This document shows positions 1 through 12,754 of a stretch of DNA of 64,000 nt, in pieces. The stretch covers positions 2,976,001 to 3,040,000 of the forward strand of contig NW_027488370.1 in NCBI RefSeq assembly GCF_051014445.1. Direction: 5' to 3'. Below the pieces are notes generated by a model that saw only the letters and a program-made list of their open reading frames with translations, did no database searches and had not been told where the DNA came from. This DNA is from Colletes latitarsis. Taxonomy: Eukaryota > Arthropoda > Insecta > Hymenoptera > Colletidae. Made by a program: the position numbers and the translations under genes. Each line of letters opens with the position of its first letter. The stretch's first letter is position 1.

Positions 1-586
1 ATATTTCTCATACTTGATGGCTAGATCCTGGGCTTTTTCTGGATTGCATCACGTAGTAATGAAGTACAACACTGAAACAGTCAACTAAACCTGGTTTCCA
101 TCAATATTTTAGAGGACAACGCATGTTAGGTCTAGGTTAGGCCTGGGATTTGCCCTCATCAGGCTCATACTTTCGCGTTTTTCACATACTTGTTGAACAG
201 ATCCTGGGTTCTTTTCTGGTTTGGATCACATAGTAATGTGGGACCACACTGAAACAATCAATTAAACCTGGTCATGATAAATATTTTAGAGGATAACACA
301 TGTTAGGTCTGGGTTAGGACTAGGTTTTGCCCTCGTCAGGCTCATACTTTCGCATATTTCTCATACTTCATGGCTAGATCCTGGGCTGTCTCTGGACTGT
401 ATCACGTAGTAATGTGGTACCACGCTGAAACAGTCAATTAAACCTGGTTTCGATCAATATTTTAGAGGATAACGCAAGTTAGGTCTGGGATAGGTCTGGG
501 ATTCGCCCCCATCAGGCTCATACTTTCGCGTTTTTCACATACTTGTTGAACAGATCCTGGGTTTTTTCTGGTTTGGATCACGTAGT

Positions 587-602
587 AGTGTGGTACCACA
601 CT
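587..602. repeat. Representative 16-bp perfect palindrome in the satellite monomer
   Basis: AGTGTGGTACCACACT equals its own reverse complement. In units reading TAATG before the GTGG box, the dyad shrinks to the 12-bp TGTGGTACCACA. In GTGGGACCAC and GAAGTACAAC subtypes it is broken. Its retention across a large share of monomers makes it a candidate protein-binding or cruciform site, though no known binding factor is recognised. Confidence 0.85.
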
Positions 603-2539
603 GAAACAGTCCATTAAACCTGGTTGGGATCAATATTTTAGAGGATAACGCATGTTAGGTCTAGGTTAGGTCTGGGATTTTCACTCATCAGACTCATACT
701 TTCGCATTCTTCACATACTTGTTGAACGGATCCTGGGTTTTTTCTGGTTTGGATCACGTAGTAATGTGGGACCACACTGAAACAATCAATTAAACCTGGT
801 CTTGATAAATATTTTAGAGGATAACGCATGTTAGGTCTGGGATAGGTCTGGGATTTGCCCTCATCAGACTCATACTTTCGCACACTTCACATACTCGTTG
901 AACAGATCCTGGGTTATTTTCTGGTTTGGATCACATAGTAATGTGGTACCACACTGAAAAAGTCGATTAAACCAGGTTTTGATCAATATTTTTGAGGATA
1001 ACGCACGTTAGGTCTAGGTTAGGCCTGGGATTTTCACTCATCAGACTCATACTTTCGCATTCTTCACATACTTGTTGAACGGATCCTGGGTTTTTTCTGG
1101 TTTGGATCACGTAGTAATGTGGACCACACTGAAACAATCAATTAAACCTGGTCTTGATAAATATTTTAGAGGATAACGCTTGTTAGGTCTGGGTTAGGTC
1201 TAGGATTTGCCCTCATCATGCTCATGCTTTCGCATATTTCTCATACTTCATGGCTGGATCCTGGGCAATTTCTGGATTGGATCACGTAGTAGTGTGGTAC
1301 CACACTGAAACAGTCAATTAAACCTGGTTTTGATCAATATTTTAGAGAACAATTCATGCTAGGTCTAGGTTAGGTCTGGGATTTGCTCTCATCAGGCTCA
1401 TTCATTCTCATATTTCTCATACTTGATGGCTAGATCCTGGGCTTTTTCTGGATTGCATCACGTAGTAATGAAGTACAACACTGAAACAGTCAACTAAACC
1501 TGGTTTCCATCAATATTTTAGAGGACAACGCATGTTAGGTCTAGGTTAGGCCTGGGATTTGCCCTCATCAGGGTCATACTTTCGCAGTTTTAACATACAT
1601 GTTGACCTGATCGAGGGTTTTTTCTGCTTTGGATCACGTAGTAAAGTGGTACCACACTGAAACAGTCCATTAAACCTGGTTTGGATCAATATTTTAGAGA
1701 ATAATTCATGTTAGGTCTAGGTTAGGTCTGCGATTTGCTCTCATCAGGCTCATTCTTTCGCATATTTCTCATACTTGATGGCTAGATCCCGGGCTATTTC
1801 TGGATTGCATCACGTAGTAATGAAGTACAACTCTGAAACAGTCAATTAAAACTGGTTTCCATCAATATCTTAGAGGACAACGCAAGTTAGGTTTGGGATA
1901 GGTCTGGGATTTGCCCTCATCAGGCACATTCTTTCGCATATTTCAGATACTTGATGGCTAGATCCTGGGCTTTCTGGATTGTATCACGCAGTAATGAAGT
2001 ACAACACTGAAACAGTCAATTAAACCTGGTTTCCATCAATATTTTAGAGGACAACGCATGTTAGGTCTAGGTTAGGCCTGGGATTTGCCCTCATCTGGGT
2101 CATACTTTCGCAGTTTTAATATATATGTTGACGTGATCGAGGGTTTTTTCTGCTTTGGATCACGTAGTAAAGTGGTACCACACTGAAACAGTCCATAAAC
2201 CTGGTTTGGATCAATATTTTAGAGGATAACGCTTGTAAGGTCTGGGATAGGTCTGGGATTTGCCCTCACCAGGCTCATACTTTCGCATTCTTCACATACT
2301 TGTTGAACGGATCCTGGGTTTTTTCTGGTTTGGATCACGTAGTAATGTGGGACCACACTGAAACAATCAATTAAACCTGGTCATGATAAATATTTTAGAG
2401 GATAACGCATGTTAGGTCTGGGTTAGGTCTAGGATTTGCCCTCGTCAGGCTCATACTTTCGCATATTTCTCATACTTCATGGCTAGATCCTGGGCTGTTT
2501 CTGGATTGTATCACGTATTAATGTGGTACCACGCTGACA

Positions 2540-2840
2540 CAGTCAATTAAACATGGTTCCGAATAGTATTTTAGGGCATAACGCAGGTTACGACTGGGTT
2601 AGTCCTGGTATTTGCAATCATCTGGCATATACTTTCGTGTTTTTCGCACACTTGTTGGGCAGATCCTGGCCTTTTTCTGGCTTGGACCAAGTAGTAATGT
2701 GGGACCACACTCAGACAGTCAATAAAACCTGGTTGCGATTAATATTTTAGAGGATAGCGCCGGTTATTTCTCGGTTAGGTCTGGGATTTGCCCTCATCTG
2801 TCTCGTACTTTCGCATTTTTCGCATACTTGTTGGCCAAAT
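2540..2840 (+). repeat. Divergent satellite monomers
   Basis: Nearly two consecutive units differ strongly from the rest of the array. Differences include AGTATTTTAGGGCATAACG for the usual ATTTTAGAGGATAACG, a degraded telomere-like pair (GTTACGACTGGG, TTAGTCCTGG), TTGGGCAGATCCTGGCC, and GGTTATTTCTCGG where TTAGGTCTAGG is expected. Neighbouring monomers on both sides are ordinary. They look like old copies that escaped homogenisation. Confidence 0.8.
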
Positions 2841-3607
2841 CCTGGGTTATTTTCTGGTTTGGATCACATAGTAATGTGGTACCACACTGAATCAGTCGAT
2901 TAAACCAGGTTTCGATCAATATTTTTGAGGATAACGCATGTTAGGTCTAGGTTAGGCCGGGGATTTTCACTCATCAAACTCAAACTTTCGCATTCTTCAC
3001 ATACTTGTTGAACGGATCCTGGCCTTTTTCTGGTCTCTATCACGTAGTAATGCGGTACCACGCCGAAACAGTCAATTAAACCTGGTCTTGATAAATATTT
3101 TAGAGAACAATTTATGCTAGGTCTAGGTTAGGTCTGGGATTTGCTCTCATCAGGCTCACTCTTTCTCATATTTCTCATACTTGATGGCTAGATCCTGGGC
3201 TTTTTCTGGATTGCATCACGTAGTAATGAAGTACAACACTGAAACAGTCAATTAAACCTGGTTTTGATCAATATTTTAGAGAACAATTCATGCTAGGTCT
3301 AGGTTAGGTCTGGGATTTGCTCTCATCAGGCTCACTCTTTCTCATATTTCTCATACTTGATGGCTAGATCCTGGGCTTTTTCTGGATTGCATCACGTAGT
3401 AATGAAGTACAACACTGAAACAGTCAACTAAACCTGGTTTCCATCAATATTTTAGAGGACAACGCATGTTAGGTCTAGGTTAGGCCTGGGATTTGCCCTC
3501 ATCAGGGTCATACTTTCGCAGTTTTAACATACATGTTGACCTGATCGAGGGTTTTTCCTGCTTTGGATCACGTAGTAAAGTGGTACCACACTGAAACAGT
3601 CCATTAA

Positions 3608-6413
3608 ACCTGGTTTGGATCAATATTTTAGAGGATAACGCATGTTAGGTCTAGGTTAGCCCTGGGATTTTCACTCATCAGACTCATACATTCGCATTCT
3701 TCACATACTTGTTGAACTGATCCTGGGTTTTTTCTGGATTGGTTCGCGTAGTAATGTGGTACCACACTGGAACATTCAATTAAACCTGGTCTTGAGAAAT
3801 ATTTTAGAGGATTACGCATCTTAGGTTTGGGTTAGTTCTAGGATTTGCCCTCATCAGGCTCATACTTTCGCATATTTCTCATACTTCATGGCTAGATCCT
3901 CGGCTGTTTCTGGATTGTGTCACGTAGTAATGTGGTACCACGCTGAAACAGTCAATTAAACCTGGTTTCGCTCAATATTTTAGAGGATAACGCAAGTTAG
4001 GTCTGGGATAGGTCTGGGATTTGCCCTCATCAGGCTCATACTTTCGCGTTTTTCACATACTTGTTGAACAGATCCTGGGTTTTTTCCGGTTTGGGTCACG
4101 TAGTAGTGTGGTACCACACTGAAACAGTCGATTAAACCTGGTTTCGATCAATATTTTTGAGGATAACGCATGTTAGGTCTAGGTTAGGCCGGGGATTTTC
4201 ACTCATCAAACTCATACTTTCGCATTCTTCAAATACTTGTTGAACGGATCCTGGGTTCTTTTCTGGTTTGGATCACGTAGTAATGTGGGACCACACTGAA
4301 ACAATCAATTAAACCTGGTCATGATAAATATTTTAGAGGATAACACATGTTAGGTCTGGGTTAGGACTAGGTTTTGCCCTCGTCAGGCTCATACTTTCGC
4401 ATATTTCTCATACTTCATGGCTAGATCCTGGGCTGTTTCCGGATTGTATCACGTAGTAATGTGGTACCACGCTGAAACAGTCAATTAAACCTGGTTTCGA
4501 TCAATATTTTAGAGGATAACGCAAGTTAGGTCTGGGATAGGTCTGGGATTTGCCCTCATCAGGCTCATACTTTCGCGTTTTTCACATACTTGTTGAACAG
4601 ATCCTGGGTTTTTTCTGGTTTGGATCACGTAGTAATGTGGGACCACACTGAAGCAGTCAATTAAACCTGGTCTTGATAAATATTTTAGAGGATAACGCAT
4701 GTTAGGTCTGGGATAGGTCTGGGATTTGCCCTCATCAGACTCATACTTTCGCACACTTCACATACTCGTTGAACAGATCCTGGGTTATTTTCTGGTTTGG
4801 ATCACATAGTAATGTGGTACCACACTGAAAAAGTCGATTAAACCAGGTTTTGATCAATATTTTTGAGGATAACGCACGTTAGGTCTAGGTTAGGCCTGGG
4901 ATTTTCACTCATCAGACTCATACTTTCTTCACATTCTTGTTAAACGGATCCTGGGTTTCTTCTGGTTTGGATGACGTAGTAATGTGGACCACACTGAAAC
5001 AATCAATTAAACCTGGTTTGGATCAATATTTTAGAGGATAACGCATGTTAGGTCTAGGTTAGCCCTGGGATTTTCACTCATCAGACTCATACATTCGCAT
5101 TCTTCACATACTTGTTGAACTGATCCTGGGTTTTTTCTGGATTGGTTCGCGTAGTAATGTGGTACCACACTGGAACATTCAATTAAACCTGGTCTTGAGA
5201 AATATTTTAGAGGATTACGCATCTTAGGTTTGGGTTAGTTCTAGGATTTGCCCTCATCAGGCTCATACTTTCGCATATTTCTCATACTTCATGGCTAGAT
5301 CCTCGGCTGTTTCTGGATTGTGTCACGTAGTAATGTGGTACCACGCTGAAACAGTCAATTAAACCTGGTTTCGCTCAATATTTTAGAGGATAACGCAAGT
5401 TAGGTCTGGGATAGGTCTGGGATTTGCCCTCATCAGGCTCATACTTTCGCGTTTTTCACATACTTGTTGAACAGATCCTGGGTTTTTTCCGGTTTGGGTC
5501 ACGTAGTAGTGTGGTACCACACTGAAACAGTCGATTAAACCTGGTTTCGATCAATATTTTTGAGGATAACGCATGTTAGGTCTAGGTTAGGCCGGGGATT
5601 TTCACTCATCAAACTCATACTTTCGCATTCTTCAAATACTTGTTGAACGGATCCTGGGTTCTTTTCTGGTTTGGATCACGTAGTAATGTGGGACCACACT
5701 GAAACAATCAATTAAACCTGGTCATGATAAATATTTTAGAGGATAACACATGTTAGGTCTGGGTTAGGACTAGGTTTTGCCCTCGTCAGGCTCATACTTT
5801 CGCATATTTCTCATACTTCATGGCTAGATCCTGGGCTGTTTCCGGATTGTATCACGTAGTAATGTGGTACCACGCTGAAACAGTCAATTAAACCTGGTTT
5901 CGATCAATATTTTAGAGGATAACGCAAGTTAGGTCTGGGATAGGTCTGGGATTTGCCCTCATCAGGCTCATACTTTCGCGTTTTTCACATACTTGTTGAA
6001 CAGATCCTGGGTTTTTTCTGGTTTGGATCACGTAGTAATGTGGGACCACACTGAAGCAGTCAATTAAACCTGGTCTTGATAAATATTTTAGAGGATAACG
6101 CATGTTAGGTCTGGGATAGGTCTGGGATTTGCCCTCATCAGACTCATACTTTCGCACACTTCACATACTCGTTGAACAGATCCTGGGTTATTTTCTGGTT
6201 TGGATCACATAGTAATGTGGTACCACACTGAAAAAGTCGATTAAACCAGGTTTTGATCAATATTTTTGAGGATAACGCACGTTAGGTCTAGGTTAGGCCT
6301 GGGATTTTCACTCATCAGACTCATACTTTCTTCACATTCTTGTTAAACGGATCCTGGGTTTCTTCTGGTTTGGATGACGTAGTAATGTGGACCACACTGA
6401 AACAATCAATTAA
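3608..6413 (+). repeat. 1,403-bp block duplicated in tandem (8 monomers)
   Basis: The segment from about 3,608 to 5,010 is repeated from about 5,011 to 6,413 with hardly any differences. It includes rare markers such as TTCGCGTAGTAATG, GATCCTCGGCTG and the TTTCTTCACATTCTTG deletion variant. Edges are estimated by eye from where the similarity starts and stops. Confidence 0.85.
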
Positions 6414-9400
6414 ACCTGGTCTTGATAAATATTTTAGAGGATAACGCATATTAGGTCTGGGTTAGGTCTAGGATTTGCCCTCGTCAGGCTCATACTTTCG
6501 CATATTTCTCATACTTCATGGCTAGATCCTGGGCTATTTCTGGATTGGATCACGTAGTAATGTGGTACCACACTGAAACAGTCGATTAAACCTGGTCTTG
6601 ATAAATATTTTAGAGGATAACGCATGTTAGGTCTGGGTTAGGTCTAGGATTTGCCCTCATCAGGCTCTTGCTTTCGCATATTTCTCATACTTCATGGCTG
6701 GATCCTGGGCAATTTCTGGATTGGATCACGTAGTAGTGTGGTACCACACTGAAACAGTCAATTAAACCTGGTTTTGATCAATGTTTTAGCGAACAATTCA
6801 TGCTAGGTCTAGGTTAGGTCTGGGATTTGCTCTCATCAGGCTCATTCTTTCTCATATTTCTCATACTTGATAACTAGATCCTGGGCTTTTTCTGGATTGC
6901 ATCACGTAGTAATGAAGTACAACACTGAAACAGTCAACTAAACCTGGTTTCCATCAATATTTTAGAGGACAACGCATGTTAGGTCTAGGTTAGACCTGGG
7001 ATTTGCCCTCATCAGGGTCATACTTTCGCAGTTTTAACATACATGTTGACCTGATCGAGGGTTTTTTCTGCTTTGGATCACGTAGTAAAGTGGTACCACA
7101 CTGAAACAGTCCATTAAACCTGGTTTGGATCAATATTTTAGAGAATAATTCATGTTAGGTCTGAGATAGGTCTGGGATTTGCCCTCATCAGACTCATACT
7201 TTCGCACACTTCACATACTCGTTGAACAGATCCTGGGTTATTTTCTGGTTTGGATCACATAGTAATGTGGTACCACACTGAATCAGTCGATTAAACCAGG
7301 TTTCGATCAATGTTTTTGAGGATAACGCATGTTAGGTCTAGGATAGGCTTGGGATTTGCCCTCATCAGGGTCATACTTTCGCAGTTTTAACATACATGTT
7401 GAACGGATCCTGGGTTTTTACTGGTTTGGAACACGTAGTAATGTGGGACCACACTGAAACAATCAATTAAACCTGGTCTTGATAAATATTTTAGAGGATA
7501 TCGCATATTAGGTCTGGGTTAGGTCTAGGATTTGCCATCGTCAGGCTCATACTTTCGCATATTTCTCATACTTGATGGCTAGATCCTGGGCTTTTTCTGG
7601 ATTCCATCACGCAGTAATGAAGTACAACACTGAAACAGTCAATTAAACCTGGTTTCCATCAATATTTTGGTGGACAACGCATGTTAGGTCTAGGTTAGGC
7701 TTGGGATTTGCCCTCATCAGGGTCATACTTTCGCAGTTTTAACATACATGTTGACGTGATCGAGGGTTTTTTCTGCTTTGGGTCACGTAGTAAAGTGGTA
7801 CCACACTGAAACAGTCCAATAAACCTGGTTTGGATCAATATTTTAGAGGATAACGCATGTTAGGTCTAGGTTAGCCCTGGGATTTTCACTCATCAGGCTC
7901 ATACTTTCGCATATTTCTCATACTTCATGGCTAGATCCTCGGCTGTTTCTGGATTGTGTCACGTAGTAATGTGGTACCACGCTGAAACAGTCAATTAAAC
8001 CTGGTTTCGTTCAATACCTTAGAGGATAACGCAAGTTAGGTCTGGGATAGGTCTGGGATTTGCCCTCATCAGGCTCATACTTTCGCGTTTTTCACATACT
8101 TGTTGAACAGATCCTGGGTTTTTTCCGGTTTGGGTCACGTAGTAGTGTGGTACCACACTGAAACAGTCGATTAAACCTGGTTTCGATCAATATTTTTGAG
8201 GATAACGCATGTTAAGTCTAGGTTAGGCCGGGGATTTTCACTCATCAAACTCATACTTTCGCATTCTTCACATACTTGCTGAACGGATCCTGGGTTTTTT
8301 CTGGTTTGGATCACGTAGTAATGTGGGACCACACTGAAACAATCAATTAAACCTGGTCTTGATAAATATTTCAGAGGATAACGCATGTTAGGTCTGGGAT
8401 AGGTCTGGGATTTGCCCTCATCAGGGTCATACTTTCGCAGTTTTAATATACATGTTGACGTGATCGAGGGTTTTTTCTGCTTTGGATCACGTAGTAAAGT
8501 GGTACCACACTGAAACAGTCCATTAAACCTGGTTTGGATCAATATTTTAGAGGATAACGCAAGTTAGGTCTGGGATAGGTCTGGGATTTGCCCTCATCAG
8601 TCTCATACTTTCGCGTTTTTCACATACTTGTTGAACAGATCCTGGGTTTTTTTCTGGTTTGGATCACGTAATAATGTGGTACCACACTGAAACATTCAAT
8701 TAAACCTGGTCTTGATAAATATTTTAGAGGATAACGCATGTTAGGTCTAGGTTAGGCCTGGGATTTGCCCTCATCAGGGTCATACTTTCGCAGTTTTAAC
8801 ATACATGTTGACCTGATCGAGGGTTTTTTCTGCTTTGGATCACGTAGTAAAGTGGTACCACACTGAAACAGTCCATTAAACCTGGTTTGGATCAATATTT
8901 TGGAGAAAAATTCATGTTAGGTCTACGCAAGGTCTGGGATTTTCACTCATCAGACTCATACTTTCGCATTCTTCACATACTTGTTGAACGGATCCTGGGT
9001 TATTTTCTGGTTTGGATCACATAGTAATGTGGTACCACACTGAAAAAGTCGATTAAACCAGGTTCTGATCAATATTTTTGAGGATAACGCATGTTAGGTC
9101 TAGGTTAGGCCTGGGATTTGCCCTCACCAGGCTCATACTTTCGCGTTTCTCACATACGTGTTGAACAGATCCTGTGTTTTTTCTGGATTGGTTCACCTAG
9201 TAATGTGGTACCACACTGGAACATTCAATTAAACCTGGTCATGATAAATATTTTAGAGGATAACACATGTTAGGTCTGGGTTAGGACTAGGTTTTGCCCT
9301 CGTCAGGCTCATACTTTCGCATATTTCTCATACTTCATGGCTAGATCCTGGGCTGTTTCCGGATTGTATCACGTAGTAATGTGGTACCACGCTGAAACAG

Positions 9401-12400
9401 TCAATTAAACCTGGTTTCGATCAATATTTTAGAGGATAACGCAAGTTAGGTCTGGGATAGGTCTGGGATTTGCCCTCATCAGGCTCATACTTTCGCGTTT
9501 TTCACATACTTGTTGAACAGATCCTGGGTTTTTTCTGGTTTGGATCACGTAGTAATGTGGGACCACACTGAAGCAGTCAATTAAACCTGGTCTTGATAAA
9601 TATTTTAGAGGACAACGCATGTTAGGTCTGGGATAGGTCTGGGATTTGCCCTCATCAGACTCATACTTTCGCACACTTCACATACTCGTTGAACAGATCC
9701 TGGGTTATTTTCTGGTTTGGATCACATAGTAATGTGGTACCACACTGAAAAAGTCGATTAAACCAGGTTTTGATCAATATTTTTGAGGATAACGCACGTT
9801 AGGTCTAGGTTAGGCCTGGGATTTTCACTCATCAGACTCATACTTTCTTCACATTCTTGTTAAACGGATCCTGGGTTTTTTCTGGTTTGGAGGACGTAGT
9901 AATGTGGACCACACTGAAACAATCAATTAAACCTGGTCTTGATAAATATTTTAGAGGATAACGCATATTAGGTCTGGGTTAGGTCTAGGATTTGCCCTCG
10001 TCAGGCTCATACTTTCGCATATTTCTCATACTTCATGGCTAGATCCTGGGCTATTTCTGGATTGGATCACGTAGTAATGTGGTACCACACTGAAACAGTC
10101 GATTAAACCTGGTCTTGATAAATATTTTAGAGGATAACGCATGTTAGGTCTGGGTTAGGTCTAGGATTTGCCCTCATCAGGCTCTTGCTTTCGCATATTT
10201 CTCATACTTCATGGCTGGATCCTGGGCAATTTCTGGATTGGATCACGTAGTAGTGTGGTACCACACTGAAACAGTCAATTAAACCTGGTTTTGATCAATG
10301 TTTTAGCGAACAATTCATGCTAGGTCTAGGTTAGGTCTGGGATTTGCTCTCATCAGGCTCATTCTTTCTCATATTTCTCATACTTGATAACTAGATCCTG
10401 GGCTTTTTCTGGATTGCATCACGTAGTAATGAAGTACAACACTGAAACAGTCAACTAAACCTGGTTTCCATCAATATTTTAGAGGACAACGCATGTTAGG
10501 TCTAGGTTAGGCCTGGGATTTGCCCTCATCAGGGTCATACTTTCGCAGTTTTAACATACATGTTGACCTGATCGAGGGTTTTTTCTGCTTTGGATCACGT
10601 AGTAAAGTGGTACCACACTGAAACAGTCCATTAAACCTGGTTTGGATCAATATTTTAGAGAATAATTCATGTTAGGTCTGAGATAGGTCTGGGATTTGCC
10701 CTCATCAGACTCATACTTTCGCACACTTCACATACTCGTTGAACAGATCCTGGGTTATTTTCTGGTTTGGATCACATAGTAATGTGGTACCACACTGAAT
10801 CAGTCGATTAAACCAGGTTTCGATCAATGTTTTTGAGGATAACGCATGTTAGGTCTAGGATAGGCTTGGGATTTGCCCTCATCAGGGTCATACTTTCGCA
10901 GTTTTAACATACATGTTGAACGGATCCTGGGTTTTTACTGGTTTGGAACACGTAGTAATGTGGGACCACACTGAAACAATCAATTAAACCTGGTCTTGAT
11001 AAATATTTTAGAGGATATCGCATATTAGGTCTGGGTTAGGTCTAGGATTTGCCGTCGTCAGGCTCATACTTTCGCATATTTCTCATACTTGATGGCTAGA
11101 TCCTGGGCTTTTTCTGGATTCCATCACGCAGTAATGAAGTACAACACTGAAACAGTCAATTAAACCTGGTTTCCATCAATATTTTGGTGGACAACGCATG
11201 TTAGGTCTAGGTTAGGCTTGGGATTTGCCCTCATCAGGGTCATACTTTCGCAGTTTTAACATACATGTTGACGTGATCGAGGGTTTTTTCTGCTTTGGGT
11301 CACGTAGTAAAGTGGTACCACACTGAAACAGTCCAATAAACCTGGTTTGGATCAATATTTTAGAGGATAACGCATGTTAGGTCTAGGTTAGCCCTGGGAT
11401 TTTCACTCATCAGGCTCATACTTTCGCATATTTCTCATACTTCATGGCTAGATCCTCGGCTGTTTCTGGATTGTGTCACGTAGTAATGTGGTACCACGCT
11501 GAAACAGTCAATTAAACCTGGTTTCGTTCAATACCTTAGAGGATAACGCAAGTTAGGTCTGGGATAGGTCTGGGATTTGCCCTCATCAGGCTCATACTTT
11601 CGCGTTTTACACATACTTGTTGAACAGATCCTGGGTTTTTTCCGGTTTGGGTCACGTAGTAGTGTGGTACCACACTGAAACAGTCGATTAAACCTGGTTT
11701 CGATCAATATTTTTGAGGATAACGCATGTTAAGTCTAGGTTAGGCCGGGGATTTTCACTCATCAAACTCATACTTTCGCATTCTTCACATACTTGCTGAA
11801 CGGATCCTGGGTTTTTTCTGGTTTGGATCACGTAGTAATGTGGGACCACACTGAAACAATCAATTAAACCTGGTCTTGATAAATATTTCAGAGGATAACG
11901 CATGTTAGGTCTGGGATAGGTCTGGGATTTGCCCTCATCAGGGTCATACTTTCGCAGTTTTAATATACATGTTGACGTGATCGAGGGTTTTTTCTGCTTT
12001 GGATCACGTAGTAAAGTGGTACCACACTGAAACAGTCCATTAAACCTGGTTTGGATCAATATTTTAGAGGATAACGCAAGTTAGGTCTGGGATAGGTCTG
12101 GGATTTGCCCTCATCAGTCTCATACTTTCGCGTTTTTCACATACTTGTTGAACAGATCCTGGGTTTTTTTCTGGTTTGGATCACGTAATAATGTGGTACC
12201 ACACTGAAACATTCAATTAAACCTGGTCTTGATAAATATTTTAGAGGATAACGCATGTTAGGTCTAGGTTAGGCCTGGGATTTGCCCTCATCAGGGTCAT
12301 ACTTTCGCAGTTTTAACATACATGTTGACCTGATCGAGGGTTTTTTCTGCTTTGGATCACGTAGTAAAGTGGTACCACACTGAAACAGTCCATTAAACCT

Positions 12401-12754
12401 GGTTTGGATCAATATTTTGGAGAAAAATTCATGTTAGGTCTACGCAAGGTCTGGGATTTTCACTCATCAGACTCATACTTTCGCATTCTTCACATACTTG
12501 TTGAACGGATCCTGGGTTATTTTCTGGTTTGGATCACATAGTAATGTGGTACCACACTGAAAAAGTCGATTAAACCAGGTTCTGATCAATATTTTTGAGG
12601 ATAACGCATGTTAGGTCTAGGTTAGGCCTGGGATTTGCCCTCACCAGGCTCATACTTTCGCGTTTCTCACATACGTGTTGAACAGATCCTGTGTTTTTTC
12701 TGGATTGGTTCACCTAGTGATGTGGTACCACACTGGAACATTCAATTAAACCTG
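5721..12754 (+). repeat. 3,517-bp block duplicated in tandem (20 monomers)
   Basis: Bases 5,721-9,237 and 9,238-12,754 are nearly identical abutting copies at an offset of 3,517 bp. Single differences include CCATCG versus CCGTCG near 7,534 and 11,051. The block contains part of the older 1,403-bp duplication, so the duplications are nested. Edges are by eye. Confidence 0.85.

Noticed and set aside
8171..8542. 123-codon minus-strand open frame, repeated identically at 11,688, 14,155 and 17,326, and the many 63- to 84-codon relatives across the satellite
   Set aside because: These are satellite sequence read in frame across one to two monomers. Because 176 is not a multiple of three the frame changes each unit, the ends vary with single substitutions, and no protein domain is visible. 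Recurrence reflects repeat duplication, not selection for a protein.
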